This document shows positions 8,294 through 17,131 of a stretch of 64,000 bases of DNA, in pieces. The translations under genes were made by a program, and so were the position numbers. Numbering within the stretch: the stretch's first letter is position 1; each line of letters begins with the position of its first letter. Source of the stretch: Blastococcus xanthinilyticus (GTDB lineage: Bacteria; Actinomycetota; Actinomycetes; Mycobacteriales; Geodermatophilaceae); NCBI RefSeq assembly GCF_008124835.1, contig NZ_VNHW01000005.1, positions 1 through 64,000 on the forward strand, read 5' to 3'. Below the pieces are notes generated by a model that ran no database searches, was not told the origin of the DNA, and saw only the letters and a program-made list of their open reading frames with translations.

Positions 8294-9462
8294 CATGGCA
8301 GGAACACGGCGCGGACGCAGCCGTCGTCCTTCTCCTTGAACATCCGGTAGCCCTCCGGCGCCTCCCCCAGCGGCATCACGTGGGTGGCCAGGTGCTCGGT
8401 GACGAGCTCGTCGGCCTCCATGCGGCGCAGCAGCTCGGGGATGTAGCGCTGGGCGTGCACCTGGGCACCCCGCAGGGTCAGGCCCTTGTTCATCGCCGCG
8501 CCGAGCGGGAACTTGTCCACCATCGCGGCGAAGACCCCGAGGGTGAACACCGTCCCGCCCTTGCGGCAGGCCGTGATCGCCTCGCGCACGGCGGTGGGCC
8601 GGTCGGTCTGCAGCCGCAGCTGCTGCTTGACCTGGTCGTAGATGCCCGGGGTGCCCGGGGCGTGCGCCTCCATGCCCACCGCCTCGATGCAGACGTCGGG
8701 TCCGCGCCCGCCGGTGCGCTCGCGCAGCTCGGCGACGACGTCGGTGGTCGTGTAGTCGACCGCCTCCGCGCCCACGTGGGTGCGCACCTGCGTCAGCCGC
8801 TCGGGGACCCGGTCGATGACGACGACCTGCTCGGCCCCCAGCAGCATCGCGGCCCGCGCCGCCATCTGCCCGACCCCGCCGGCGCCCCACACGGCGACGA
8901 CGTCACCGGGCTCGGTGCCGGCCAGGTCGGCGCCCATCCAGCCGGTCGAGGCGGCGTCGGAGGCGAACAGCGCCCGGGTGTCCGAGACGCCCTCGGGGAC
9001 GACGAACGTGCCCACGTCGGCGTAGGGCACCCGCATGAGCTCCGCGTGGCTGCCGGCGTAGCCGCCCATCGCGTGCGAGTAGCCGAAGCACCCGCCCACG
9101 CCCTGGCCCCACAGCCCCTCGGTGATGCCCGGGTTCGCGTTCCCGTTGTCGCAGAGGGAGTACAGCTCCTGCTTGCAGTACCAGCAGGAGCCGCAGGCGG
9201 CGAACGGCGCGACGACGACGCGGTCACCGACCTTGCGGTCGCGGACCTCCTTGCCCACCTCGACGACCTCGCCGAGGAACTCGTGGCCGATCACGTCGCC
9301 GGCCCGCATGAAGGGGATGTACCCGCCGATCAGGTGCAGGTCGGAGCCGCAGGTGACCGACTGGCGGATCTTCAGGATCACGTCGTGGTCGTTGAGGATC
9401 GTCGGCTCGGGGACGTCCTCCACCGACACCTCGTTCACGCCGGTCCAGGTCGCGGCCTTCAC
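8293..9462 (-). CDS. Zinc-dependent alcohol dehydrogenase
   Basis: This 389-residue medium-chain dehydrogenase has catalytic-zinc ligands at Cys38 and the GHE motif (His60-Glu61), four structural-zinc cysteines (Cys90, 93, 96, 104) and a Rossmann motif GAGGVGQ near residue 192. Length and the long segment between the Rossmann fold and C-terminus resemble the glutathione-independent formaldehyde dehydrogenase-like group, so an aldehyde/alcohol substrate is likely, but the exact one is not readable. The start is GTG 9462, overlapping the stop of the SRPBCC gene (GTGA). The stop codon abuts the 88-bp repeat array, so the array lies in the 3' untranslated region. Confidence 0.88.
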   Translation of the reverse strand: MKAATWTGVNEVSVEDVPEPTILNDHDVILKIRQSVTCGSDLHLIGGYIPFMRAGDVIGHEFLGEVVEVGKEVRDRKVGDRVVVAPFAACGSCWYCKQELYSLCDNGNANPGITEGLWGQGVGGCFGYSHAMGGYAGSHAELMRVPYADVGTFVVPEGVSDTRALFASDAASTGWMGADLAGTEPGDVVAVWGAGGVGQMAARAAMLLGAEQVVVIDRVPERLTQVRTHVGAEAVDYTTTDVVAELRERTGGRGPDVCIEAVGMEAHAPGTPGIYDQVKQQLRLQTDRPTAVREAITACRKGGTVFTLGVFAAMVDKFPLGAAMNKGLTLRGAQVHAQRYIPELLRRMEADELVTEHLATHVMPLGEAPEGYRMFKEKDDGCVRAVFLP

Positions 9463-9914
9463 AGCACGCCCTCCTTCGGTGCCTGCTCCGTCATGCCTTC
9501 CAGCGCCGCGCCCTGCGGTGTCGGCTTCCGCTGGCCGTGCGGCTGGGGATCCACCCGGAGCACCTCCCCCACCTCCAGCAGCTGCTTGGCCTCGCGCAGC
9601 GCGGCGCGGAGCTCGCCGATCTCGGCCTCGGACGGGGTGCCGCGGAAGCGCGCGGCGAGCTCGGTGCCGCGGTCGGCCGGCGCTGCGGTCAGCCGCACCT
9701 CGATGCGGTCGCCGAACCGGTCCAGCGGGGGCGGCGGCGCCTCAGGGGTGCCGACGGCGGCCTGGTCGCGCAGCACGGTGACCGCCCGCCAGCGGCGGGC
9801 CGAGGTCGCCGGGTCGTCGGTCACCGACGCCTGGCCGACCCCGGGGATGCGCACGTGCTGGAGCGTGCCGAGCAACGCGCCTCCTGCGCGGTGGACGATG
9901 CCGGGTAGGTCCAT
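9459..9914 (-). CDS. SRPBCC-like protein paired with the alcohol dehydrogenase
   Basis: This is a 151-residue soluble protein. The middle section (RWRAVTVLRD, then GDRIEVRLTAAPADRGTEL) resembles the beta strands of the SRPBCC/polyketide-cyclase-like fold, and the C-terminal helix REAKQLLEVGEVLRVDPQP is characteristic of proteins found next to this type of dehydrogenase in actinobacteria. No catalytic motif can be named. ATG 9914 is chosen because GAGGAG lies 6-7 nt upstream. The 3' end overlaps the dehydrogenase start by 4 nt (GTGA), so the two proteins are probably made in equal amounts and may act together, for example by binding a hydrophobic substrate or product. Confidence 0.7.
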   Translation of the reverse strand: MDLPGIVHRAGGALLGTLQHVRIPGVGQASVTDDPATSARRWRAVTVLRDQAAVGTPEAPPPPLDRFGDRIEVRLTAAPADRGTELAARFRGTPSEAEIGELRAALREAKQLLEVGEVLRVDPQPHGQRKPTPQGAALEGMTEQAPKEGVL

Positions 9915-10030
9915 GGCTGCTCCTCGGTCGACGGCGGTGCCGTCCCGCCCTACCCGCGCCGCGCCCCCGGGCAACCGGCCTAGTGTGAGGTGGTTCGCGC
10001 CACCCCGAAGCACCCGCGCCTGGAGACCTC

Positions 10031-11827
10031 GTGCCGTCGTCGTCGCTGATCCTGTCCCGTCGTGACCTGGACTTCCTGCTCAACGAGTGGCTCGACGTCG
10101 AGTCGCTGACCAAGCGGGCCCGGTTCACCGAGCACTCCCGGGAGACCTTCGACGCCGTCCTCGACCTGGCCGAGCAGATCGCGACCGAGCACTTCGCGCC
10201 GCACAACCGCAAGGCCGACGAGAACGAGCCGCGGATGGTCGACGGCAAGGTGCAGCTGATCCCCGAGGTCGCCGAGGCGCTGACGGTGTTCGCCGAGGCC
10301 GGGCTGATGGCCGGTGAGTTCGACGAGGAGTTCGGCGGCATGCAGCTGCCGCACGTGGTCGGCCAGGCGGTGTTCGCCTGGTTCAAGGCGGCCAACGTCG
10401 GCACCTCGGCGTACCCGTTCCTCACCATGGGCAACGCCCGCCTGCTCCTGGCGCACGGCAGCCGGGAGCAGATCGACACCTACGTCGCCCCGGAGATCGA
10501 GGGCCGCTGGTTCGGCACGATGGCGCTGTCCGAGCCGCAGGCCGGCTCGTCGCTGTCCGACATCACCACGAAGGCCGTCCCCCAGGACGACGGCACCTAC
10601 CGGCTCACCGGCAACAAGATGTGGATCTCCGGTGGCGACCACGAGCTGACCGAGAACATCGTCCACCTGGTGCTGGCCAAGATCCCCGGCGGGCCGCCCG
10701 GGGTGAAGGGCATCTCGCTGTTCATCGTGCCCAAGTTCCTCGTGAACGCCGACGGCAGCCTCGGCGAGCGCAACGACGTCGTCCTGGCCGGGCTCAACCA
10801 CAAGATGGGCTACCGCGGGACGACGAACACGCTGCTCAACTTCGGCGAGGGCGTGCACACCCCCGGCGGGCGGGCCGGCGCCGTCGGCTACCTGGTGGGC
10901 GAGCAGCACCGCGGCCTCACCTACATGTTCCACATGATGAACGAGGCGCGGATCGGCGTCGGGATGGGCGCCACGGTGCTGGGCTACACCGGCTACCTGC
11001 ACGCGCTGGAGTACGCCCGCACCCGCACGCAGGGCCGCCCGCCGGCCGGCAAGGACCCCGCCACGCCGATGGTGCCGATCGTCGAGCACGCCGACGTGCG
11101 CCGGATGCTGCTGGCCGCCAAGTCCTACGCCGAGGGCGGCCTGGCGCTGGGCCTGTACTGCGCCCGCCTGGTCGACGAGGAGCAGACCGCGGAGACCGCC
11201 GACGAGCGGGCGCGCGCGCACCTGCTGCTCGAGATGCTCACGCCGATCGCCAAGGCGTGGCCCTCGCAGTGGGGGCCGGTGGCCGACGACCTCGCGATCC
11301 AGGTGCACGGGGGGTACGGCTACACCCGCGACTACCCGGTGGAGCAGTTCTACCGGGACAACCGGCTCAACCCCATCCACGAGGGGACGCAGGGCGTCCA
11401 GTCGCTGGACCTGCTGGGCCGCAAGGTCGTCATGCAGGGCGGCGCGGGGCTGGCCCTGCTCGGCGAGACGATCACCGCGACGACGGCCCGCGCCGCCGGC
11501 ACCCAGTGGGCCGGCTTCGCCGCCGACCTGGACGCCGCCGTCGCGCGCCTGGCGTCGGTGACCGCGACGCTGTGGGGCGCCGGCGACCCCGACGTGACGC
11601 TGGCCAACTCGCACGTCTACCTGGAGGCGGCGGGCCACCTGGTGGTCGCCTGGCTGTGGCTGGAGCAGGCACTGGCGGCAGAGGCGGGCACGACCGACTT
11701 CCACGAGGGCAAGCGCGCCGCGGCCCGGTACTTCTGGCGCTGGGAGCTGCCCCGCACCCGGGCCTGGTTCGACCTGCTGGAGTCGCTGGACCGCACGGTG
11801 CTCGACACCCGCGACGCCTGGCTCTGA
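10031..11827 (+). CDS. Acyl-CoA dehydrogenase, long (598 aa) type
   Basis: This is a flavoprotein of the acyl-CoA dehydrogenase superfamily with an extra C-terminal domain, giving about 600 residues, as in the FadE/DmdC-like branch. The FAD/substrate middle domain is marked by MALSEPQAGSSLSDI and NKMWISGG. The catalytic-base motif HEGTQGVQ puts the active glutamate near residue 451, followed by QVHGGYGYTRDYPVEQFYRD just before it. It should introduce a 2,3 double bond into an acyl-CoA and pass electrons to ETF. The start is GTG 10031, with GGAG 7 nt upstream and a possible -10 box TAGTGT near 9981. The gene stands alone and ends at a bidirectional terminator. Chain-length preference cannot be read. 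Confidence 0.9.
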   Translation: MPSSSLILSRRDLDFLLNEWLDVESLTKRARFTEHSRETFDAVLDLAEQIATEHFAPHNRKADENEPRMVDGKVQLIPEVAEALTVFAEAGLMAGEFDEEFGGMQLPHVVGQAVFAWFKAANVGTSAYPFLTMGNARLLLAHGSREQIDTYVAPEIEGRWFGTMALSEPQAGSSLSDITTKAVPQDDGTYRLTGNKMWISGGDHELTENIVHLVLAKIPGGPPGVKGISLFIVPKFLVNADGSLGERNDVVLAGLNHKMGYRGTTNTLLNFGEGVHTPGGRAGAVGYLVGEQHRGLTYMFHMMNEARIGVGMGATVLGYTGYLHALEYARTRTQGRPPAGKDPATPMVPIVEHADVRRMLLAAKSYAEGGLALGLYCARLVDEEQTAETADERARAHLLLEMLTPIAKAWPSQWGPVADDLAIQVHGGYGYTRDYPVEQFYRDNRLNPIHEGTQGVQSLDLLGRKVVMQGGAGLALLGETITATTARAAGTQWAGFAADLDAAVARLASVTATLWGAGDPDVTLANSHVYLEAAGHLVVAWLWLEQALAAEAGTTDFHEGKRAAARYFWRWELPRTRAWFDLLESLDRTVLDTRDAWL

Positions 11828-11850
11828 CCGAACCTGCCCCGGACGCGACG

Positions 11851-11883
11851 GCGCCCCGTCACCCCCTGGGGGTGACGGGGCGC
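11851..11883. terminator. Bidirectional hairpin terminator
   Basis: A perfect stem of about 15 bp (11851-11865 with 11869-11883) with a very small loop lies between the convergent acyl-CoA dehydrogenase and the small STARYE membrane-protein gene. It can terminate both transcripts. Confidence 0.8.
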
Positions 11884-11902
11884 GCTCGTCTCGGCGTCCT
11901 GC

Positions 11903-12073
11903 TCAGGCGCGGACGGCCCCCACGGCCTCGGCGGCACTGGGCCGCCCGCTCGACGCGGGCTGCGCCGCACGCTTCTCCTGCTCGTACCGGGCGGTGGACT
12001 GCGTGCCCATCGCGATGACCAGGGCCGTCAGGACCAGGAACCCCAGCAGGGTCACGGCCGGCCACAACATCAT
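11903..12073 (-). CDS. Small membrane protein with STARYE motif (56 aa)
   Basis: The product has one transmembrane helix at about residues 4-23, followed by TQSTARYEQEKRAAQ and a low-complexity tail. Two adjacent ATGs are possible; the first (12073) is preceded by GAGGAG at 9-10 nt, which supports it. The TM-STARYE block is shared with the N-terminus of the 284-residue protein encoded at 26306-27160 (ISSTARYEFERN), so the two belong to one family despite very different lengths. No function is known to me. The positive charges after the helix predict the tail in the cytoplasm. It converges on the acyl-CoA dehydrogenase and is divergent from the MFS gene at 12201. Confidence 0.7.
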   Translation of the reverse strand: MMLWPAVTLLGFLVLTALVIAMGTQSTARYEQEKRAAQPASSGRPSAAEAVGAVRA

Positions 12074-12200
12074 CAAGTCGCTCTCCTCAGTCACTCCGGG
12101 TGCCGCCGCAGGGTCAGGGCGAGCGGCACGTCGTCGAGCCACTCTGTCCCCCGAACTCCTGCGTCTCAATCGTCCATCCGCAGACTTCCCCTGACGGTGT

Positions 12201-13784
12201 GTGAGTGAGCACACAACCCGCGGTCCGCCGCCGGCCCCGACCGGCCCCGCGGGGCCGTGGTCTCATCACCCCGTGCCCCGTCGTCCCGCCGCGGTCCCGG
12301 CCCGGCCGGCAGCCGGTCCACGCCCCGCGGTGCTGGTCCTGGCGCTCTCCCTCGGTGTGACCACTCTCTCCCTCCTGCAGAGCCTGGTGGTCCCGTCGCT
12401 GGGCCGGATCGAGGACCAGCTGGGGATCTCCGCCGGGGCGGCCGGGTGGGTGCTGACCGCCAACCTGCTCGCCGCCGCCGTCCTCACCCCGGTGCTCGGG
12501 CGGCTCGGTGACCTCCGCGGCGAGCGGCCGGTCATCCTGGGCATCCTCGCGGTGGTGTCGCTGGGCACCCTGCTGGCCGTCGTGACGACGTCCTTCCCGC
12601 TGCTCCTCCTCGCCCGCGTCCTGCAGGGCGCCTCCTACGGGCTGTTCCCCCTGGCGATGAGCGTGCTCCGCAGGGAGCTGCCCGATGGCCGGCTCAGCGT
12701 GGCCATGTCCGTGGTCAGCAGCACCCTGGCCGTCGGGGGCGTCGCCGGGCTCGTGGCCACCGGCCTGCTCACCGGGGACGACGGCGACTACCGGCACCCG
12801 TTCTGGATCGGCCTCGCCGTCGCCGTGCTGGCGCTGGTGCTCACGGCCCGGCTGCTCCCCGCCCGCCGGGTCGCCCGCAGCGGGCGGGTCGACTGGTGGG
12901 GGGCCGTCGTCCTCGGGGCCGGGCTGGTGCTGCTGCTCCTGCCGCTGTCCCAGGGCCCCAGCTGGGGCTGGGCGTCGCCGGGCACCCTCGGCTGCCTCGC
13001 GGCGGCGGCGGTCGTGCTGGCCGGGTGGGTGCTGCTGCAGCGGCGGACCCGGCACCCCCTGGTGCGCCCGGCGATGCTCGCGGACCGGCGCACCGTGGTG
13101 CCGAACCTGGCCGGGTTCATGACCGGCATCGCGCTGTTCGCCGCGTTCCTCGCGGTGCTGCAGTACGTGCAGTCGCCGCCCGAGGTGACCGGGTACGGGT
13201 TCGGCGTCGGCGTGCTCGAGGCCGCGGTCGTCTACCTCCTGCCCGGGGGCGTCGCCGGGATCCTCGTGGCGCCCGTCGCCGGGCGGGTCGTCGGCCGCTT
13301 CGGCGCAGCCCCCACCCTCGCCGTCGGCGCGCTGTGCGGGGTCGCCGGGTTCGGCGTGCTGGCCGGGCTCCGGGCGGAGCCGGCGTGGGTGATCGTCGCC
13401 GGGGTGCTCACCCAGCTGTCGGTGACCATCGCCTACGCCGCCCTGCCCGCCCTCGTCGTCGACGCCGTCGACGAGGCGGAGACCGGCGTGGCGAACGCGG
13501 TCAACAGCATCGCCCGATCGGTCGGGCAGGCGCTGGGCAGCACGCTGGCGGTCACGCTCATCGCCGGCTCCCTCGACCCGGCCACCGGCCTGCCGCGCGC
13601 CATCGCCTTCACCCTCGTGGCGCTGGTCGGCGCGGGCGCGTCCGCGGTGGTCGTGGTCGTGGCCCTCGCGGGGCTCCGCGCCGACCGCCGGGCCGGCCGG
13701 CGACGGCGGCGGGACGAGCTCGCCGAGGTGGAGCAGGCCACCGCCGGCGCCGGCGAGTGGTCCCCGGTCTCCGGCGTCCGGTGA
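12201..13784 (+). CDS. MFS transporter
   Basis: This is a major-facilitator protein of up to 527 residues with about 14 hydrophobic helices. The first helix contains LVVPSLGRIEDQLG, and motif A is present as GRLGDLRGERP. The GASYGLFPLAMSVLRREL stretch is typical of DHA2-like exporters. It is an inner-membrane secondary carrier, probably a drug or metabolite exporter, but the substrate is unknown. The start is uncertain: GTG 12201 gives a long Pro/Arg-rich cytoplasmic leader, while GTG 12273 gives a shorter one that fits the family better. Neither has a Shine-Dalgarno sequence. The C-terminus ends in a basic then acidic tail of about 45 residues. Confidence 0.85.
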   Translation: MSEHTTRGPPPAPTGPAGPWSHHPVPRRPAAVPARPAAGPRPAVLVLALSLGVTTLSLLQSLVVPSLGRIEDQLGISAGAAGWVLTANLLAAAVLTPVLGRLGDLRGERPVILGILAVVSLGTLLAVVTTSFPLLLLARVLQGASYGLFPLAMSVLRRELPDGRLSVAMSVVSSTLAVGGVAGLVATGLLTGDDGDYRHPFWIGLAVAVLALVLTARLLPARRVARSGRVDWWGAVVLGAGLVLLLLPLSQGPSWGWASPGTLGCLAAAAVVLAGWVLLQRRTRHPLVRPAMLADRRTVVPNLAGFMTGIALFAAFLAVLQYVQSPPEVTGYGFGVGVLEAAVVYLLPGGVAGILVAPVAGRVVGRFGAAPTLAVGALCGVAGFGVLAGLRAEPAWVIVAGVLTQLSVTIAYAALPALVVDAVDEAETGVANAVNSIARSVGQALGSTLAVTLIAGSLDPATGLPRAIAFTLVALVGAGASAVVVVVALAGLRADRRAGRRRRRDELAEVEQATAGAGEWSPVSGVR

Positions 13785-13891
13785 CCGGGAGCCGGCGCGG
13801 CCGAACCGTTACCGGCGCGTCCGGCATGGAACGGCACCGTCCGGGGCACCGGGGAGGCTGACCACCACCGCCCTCCCGGAGGACAGCCCCC

Positions 13892-14932
13892 ATGGCTCGA
13901 CCCACCGGCTCGTCCAGCCGCACCAAGGCTGAGGCGGGCTCCAGCGACAACCGCGCCGGCGGTGATCCCGCACCGCACGACGACAACATCAGCGGCACGC
14001 GGGCCGACTACGCCCCCACCGGCGCCGACCCCACGCCCACGACGGGCGGCACGCTCAAGCGCACGGTGAAGGAGTTCAGCGAGGACAACCTCACCGACTG
14101 GGCCGCCGCTCTCACCTACTACGGCGTCCTGGCGCTGTTCCCGGCCCTGGCTGCCCTGGCGTCCATCGTCGGCCTGCTCACGGACCCCGAGGAGCTCACC
14201 ACCGCGCTCACCGAGGTCGTCCCGGAGAGCGCGGCGTCGACCCTCGAGCCGGTGATCCAGCAGGTCGCGGGGAGCTCGACGGCGGCCGGTTTCGGTCTGA
14301 TCCTCGGTCTCGTCGGCGCCGTCTGGTCGGCGTCGGGCTACGTCGGCGCCTTCACCCGGGCGGCCAACATCGTCTACGAGACGCGCGAAGGCCGGAAGTT
14401 CTACAAGTTGAAGCCGCTGCAGCTGCTGATCACCCTGGTCGGCATCCTGTTCGCCGCGCTGATCCTGGCCATGCTGGTGCTCAGCGGCCCGGTGGTCGAC
14501 GCGATCGGGCAGGCCATCGGCCTCGGCGACACCGTCCTGACCGTGTGGACCTGGGCCAAGTGGCCGGTCATCCTCGTGCTGCTGGCGCTGATGATCGCGG
14601 TGCTCTACTACACGACGCCGAACGCCAAACTGCGCGGCTTCAAGTTCGTGAGCCCCGGTGCCGGCGTCGCGATCCTGGTGGCCGTCGTCGCCTCGGCCGC
14701 CTTCGCCTTCTACGTGGCGAACTTCGGCAGCTACAACGCCACCTACGGGGCGCTGGCCGGTGTGGTGATCTTCCTGATCTGGTTCTGGCTGATCAACGTG
14801 TCGCTGCTCTTCGGCATCGAGCTCGACGCCGAGGTGGAGCGCACCAAGGAGCTGAAGGAAGGCGTGCCGCGGGCAGCGAAGGAGATCCAGCTCGACGCCC
14901 GCGACGAGCCGGACGACAAGCAGACCACCTGA
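13892..14932 (+). CDS. YihY/BrkB-family inner-membrane protein
   Basis: The 346-residue protein has a polar N-terminal 60 residues and then six hydrophobic segments, with the family signature DWAAALTYYGVLALFPALAAL at the first helix and GSYNATYGALAGVVIFLIW near the last. The closing LLFGIELDAEVER is also characteristic. The family was once annotated as ribonuclease BN, but it is a membrane protein whose function is unsettled; virulence-factor BrkB is one member. The ATG at 13892 follows GGAGGA by 7 nt, a strong ribosome-binding site. It is monocistronic and ends at the hairpin at 14954-14986. Confidence 0.9.
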   Translation: MARPTGSSSRTKAEAGSSDNRAGGDPAPHDDNISGTRADYAPTGADPTPTTGGTLKRTVKEFSEDNLTDWAAALTYYGVLALFPALAALASIVGLLTDPEELTTALTEVVPESAASTLEPVIQQVAGSSTAAGFGLILGLVGAVWSASGYVGAFTRAANIVYETREGRKFYKLKPLQLLITLVGILFAALILAMLVLSGPVVDAIGQAIGLGDTVLTVWTWAKWPVILVLLALMIAVLYYTTPNAKLRGFKFVSPGAGVAILVAVVASAAFAFYVANFGSYNATYGALAGVVIFLIWFWLINVSLLFGIELDAEVERTKELKEGVPRAAKEIQLDARDEPDDKQTT

Positions 14933-14953
14933 CCTGACGGACGCCCGGACGAC

Positions 14954-14986
14954 GACGGCCCCCTCCCGATCCGGGAGGGGGCCGTC
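14954..14986. terminator. Bidirectional hairpin terminator
   Basis: A perfect 15-bp stem (14954-14968 and 14972-14986) with a 3-nt loop lies between the convergent YihY and hemerythrin genes. Confidence 0.85.
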
Positions 14987-14998
14987 GCGCGTGCGGTG

Positions 14999-15706
14999 TC
15001 AGCGGCTGGTCGGGGGCCGGTCGCCGCGGCGGGACAGCGGAACCCGCTCCACGACGCCGGCGACGGCGGCAAGACCCGAGCTGACCGCGCGGCCGACCGG
15101 GGCGAACCGGTCCGGCACGCGGCGCACGCCGGCGTCCACCAGGTCGCGGGTGCGGTCGAGGACGGTGAGGGGCAGCCCGGACAGCGCGTTCCCCGGTGGC
15201 CGGCGGGACACCGTCGGGTGCGGGCGGGTGGGCGACAGGCGCCGCATGAGCGCCCAGCGGCGGCCGAGCGCCCGCAGCTCCTCGGGGTCGAGCCGCTCCT
15301 GGAGCCGGGGGAGGAGCGCGTCCTCCTCGTCCCGGACGTCCTCGCGCAGCACCTCCACCAGCCGGGCCAGCCGGGCCGGGCGCTCCGGGGAGTCCAGCCC
15401 GTCGCGCTCGAGCGCGCTCACCAGCTCGTTGACCTCCTGGTGCTCCTCCTCGACGCGGCGGGTGAGGTCGTCCCCGTCGGGCAGCACGCGGCGCAGGACC
15501 GGCCACAGGACGGTCTCCTCGGCGAAGGCGTGGCTGAACACCAGCCGGTCGACGCGGGTGAGCACCTCCTCCTGGGCCGCGCCGGTCGACCCGTCCAGCT
15601 CGTGCAACAGCCGGTCGAGCTCGATGTGGTCACGGCGCTGGCGGGCGAGGACGCTGCCTGGGCCGCCCAGCTCCTCGACGGTCTGGTCGGCGATGGATCG
15701 GGACAC
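14999..15706 (-). CDS. Hemerythrin HHE-domain protein
   Basis: The 235-residue soluble protein carries an HHE cation-binding four-helix bundle over roughly residues 20-150. Iron-ligand motifs are visible as RRDHIELD, FSHAFAEETVLWP and VEEEHQEVNEL. The fourth motif reads EDVRDEEDALLP, in which the usual HxxxE histidine appears to be replaced by aspartate while the glutamate is kept. Family members bind a di-iron centre and sense or handle oxygen, NO or iron. GTG 15706 is preceded by GGAGGTGA, a strong ribosome-binding site. The C-terminal 80 residues are basic and of unknown role. Confidence 0.8.
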   Translation of the reverse strand: MSRSIADQTVEELGGPGSVLARQRRDHIELDRLLHELDGSTGAAQEEVLTRVDRLVFSHAFAEETVLWPVLRRVLPDGDDLTRRVEEEHQEVNELVSALERDGLDSPERPARLARLVEVLREDVRDEEDALLPRLQERLDPEELRALGRRWALMRRLSPTRPHPTVSRRPPGNALSGLPLTVLDRTRDLVDAGVRRVPDRFAPVGRAVSSGLAAVAGVVERVPLSRRGDRPPTSR

Positions 15707-15829
15707 GGGTCACCTCCGGGGTCGGGCCGGCTTCCTGCCCGGCCGGCGTCGCGGTCATGCCTGGTTGCCGGGGGAACCGCCGGGTAGGTGGGGATGACGT
15801 CTCCCCCAGGTCAGAAGGGCACCACCGCG

Positions 15830-17011
15830 ATGAGCGACCGGTCGACGATCACCTCGGACTTCTACGACCTCGAGGCCCTGCTGGACGACGACGACCGGGC
15901 GCTCCTGCACCGGGTGCGCACCTTCATGGACGAGCAGGTCGAGCCGATCATCAACGAGTACTGGACGCGGGCGGAGTTCCCGCGCCAGCTCATCCCGGCC
16001 ATGGCCGAGCTCGGCATCGCCGGCGTCTCCATCCAGGGGTACGGCTGCCGCGGCCGCTCGCCGCTGCTCGACGGGATGATCGCCATGGAGCTGTCCAAGG
16101 GCGACCCCTCTATCTCCACGTTCATGGGCGTGCACGGCGGCCTGGCCATGGGCTCGATCTACCTGTGCGGCTCCGACGAGCAGAAGGAGCGATGGCTGCC
16201 GGCCATGGCCCGGATGGAGCTGATCGGCGCCTTCGGTCTCACCGAGCCCGAGCACGGCTCCGACGTCGCCCGCGGCCTGCAGACGACCTGCCGCCGCGAC
16301 GGGGACTCCTGGGTGCTCGACGGCGAGAAGAAGTGGATCGGCAACGCGAGCTTCGCCGACCTGATCATCATCTGGGCCCGCGACGTCGAGACCGAGCGGG
16401 TGCTCGGCTTCGTCGTCGAGCAGGGGACGCCGGGCTTCACCGCCGTGGACCTCCAGGACAAGATCGCGCTGCGCGTGGTGCAGAACGCGCACATCACGCT
16501 CGACGGCGTGCGGGTGCCCGAGGAGAACCGGCTGCAGGAGGCGCACAGCTTCCGGGCGACCGCGGACGTGCTGCGCATGACCCGCGCCGGCGTCGCGTGG
16601 TCGGCCGTGGGCTGCTCCCGCGGCGCCTACGAGCACGCCCTCCGCTACGCCATGGAGCGCAAGCAGTTCGGGCAGCCGATCGTGGAGTTCCAGCTGGTGC
16701 AGGACCTGCTGGTGCGGATGCTCGGCAACATCACCGCCTCGGCGGCCATGTGCGCCCGCCTCTCGCAGCTGCAGGGCGCGGGCACGATGACCGACGAGCA
16801 GGCCTCGCTGGCCAAGGCGTTCTGCACCATGCGGATGCGCGAGACGGTGGGCTGGGCCCGCGAGCTGATGGGTGGCAACGGCATCCTGCTGGAGAACCAC
16901 GTGGGCCGCTACGTCGCCGACGCCGAGGCGATCTACTCCTACGAGGGCACCCGCGAGGTCAACACCCTGATCGTCGGGCGGGGCGTGACCGGGGCCAGCG
17001 CGATCGTCTGA
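15830..17011 (+). CDS. Acyl-CoA dehydrogenase, glutaryl-CoA dehydrogenase-like
   Basis: This is a 393-residue acyl-CoA dehydrogenase of normal length. It has FGLTEPEHGSD and KKWIGNASFAD in the FAD domain, and SYEGTREVNTLIVGRGVTG at the C-terminus, where the catalytic glutamate is near residue 371. That closing motif, and GVHGGLAMGSIYLCGS earlier, match glutaryl-CoA dehydrogenase-like enzymes better than fatty-acid enzymes. Glutaryl-CoA dehydrogenase oxidises and decarboxylates glutaryl-CoA in lysine and tryptophan breakdown; substrate assignment here is by similarity of motifs only. ATG 15830 has GAAGG upstream. It lies 120 nt before phaC, so crotonyl-CoA from this enzyme could in principle feed PHA synthesis, which is inference. 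Confidence 0.85.
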   Translation: MSDRSTITSDFYDLEALLDDDDRALLHRVRTFMDEQVEPIINEYWTRAEFPRQLIPAMAELGIAGVSIQGYGCRGRSPLLDGMIAMELSKGDPSISTFMGVHGGLAMGSIYLCGSDEQKERWLPAMARMELIGAFGLTEPEHGSDVARGLQTTCRRDGDSWVLDGEKKWIGNASFADLIIIWARDVETERVLGFVVEQGTPGFTAVDLQDKIALRVVQNAHITLDGVRVPEENRLQEAHSFRATADVLRMTRAGVAWSAVGCSRGAYEHALRYAMERKQFGQPIVEFQLVQDLLVRMLGNITASAAMCARLSQLQGAGTMTDEQASLAKAFCTMRMRETVGWARELMGGNGILLENHVGRYVADAEAIYSYEGTREVNTLIVGRGVTGASAIV

Positions 17012-17131
17012 TGCCCACCCCACGCGGACTGCCGGACCCCGGCCCCTGTGGTTGAGTAATCCGGGTCACACCAGCGCCCCGAGGAACCCGCCGCACCGGC
17101 GTCCCGGGGGCAGCGCGAAGGGGGAACCGCC

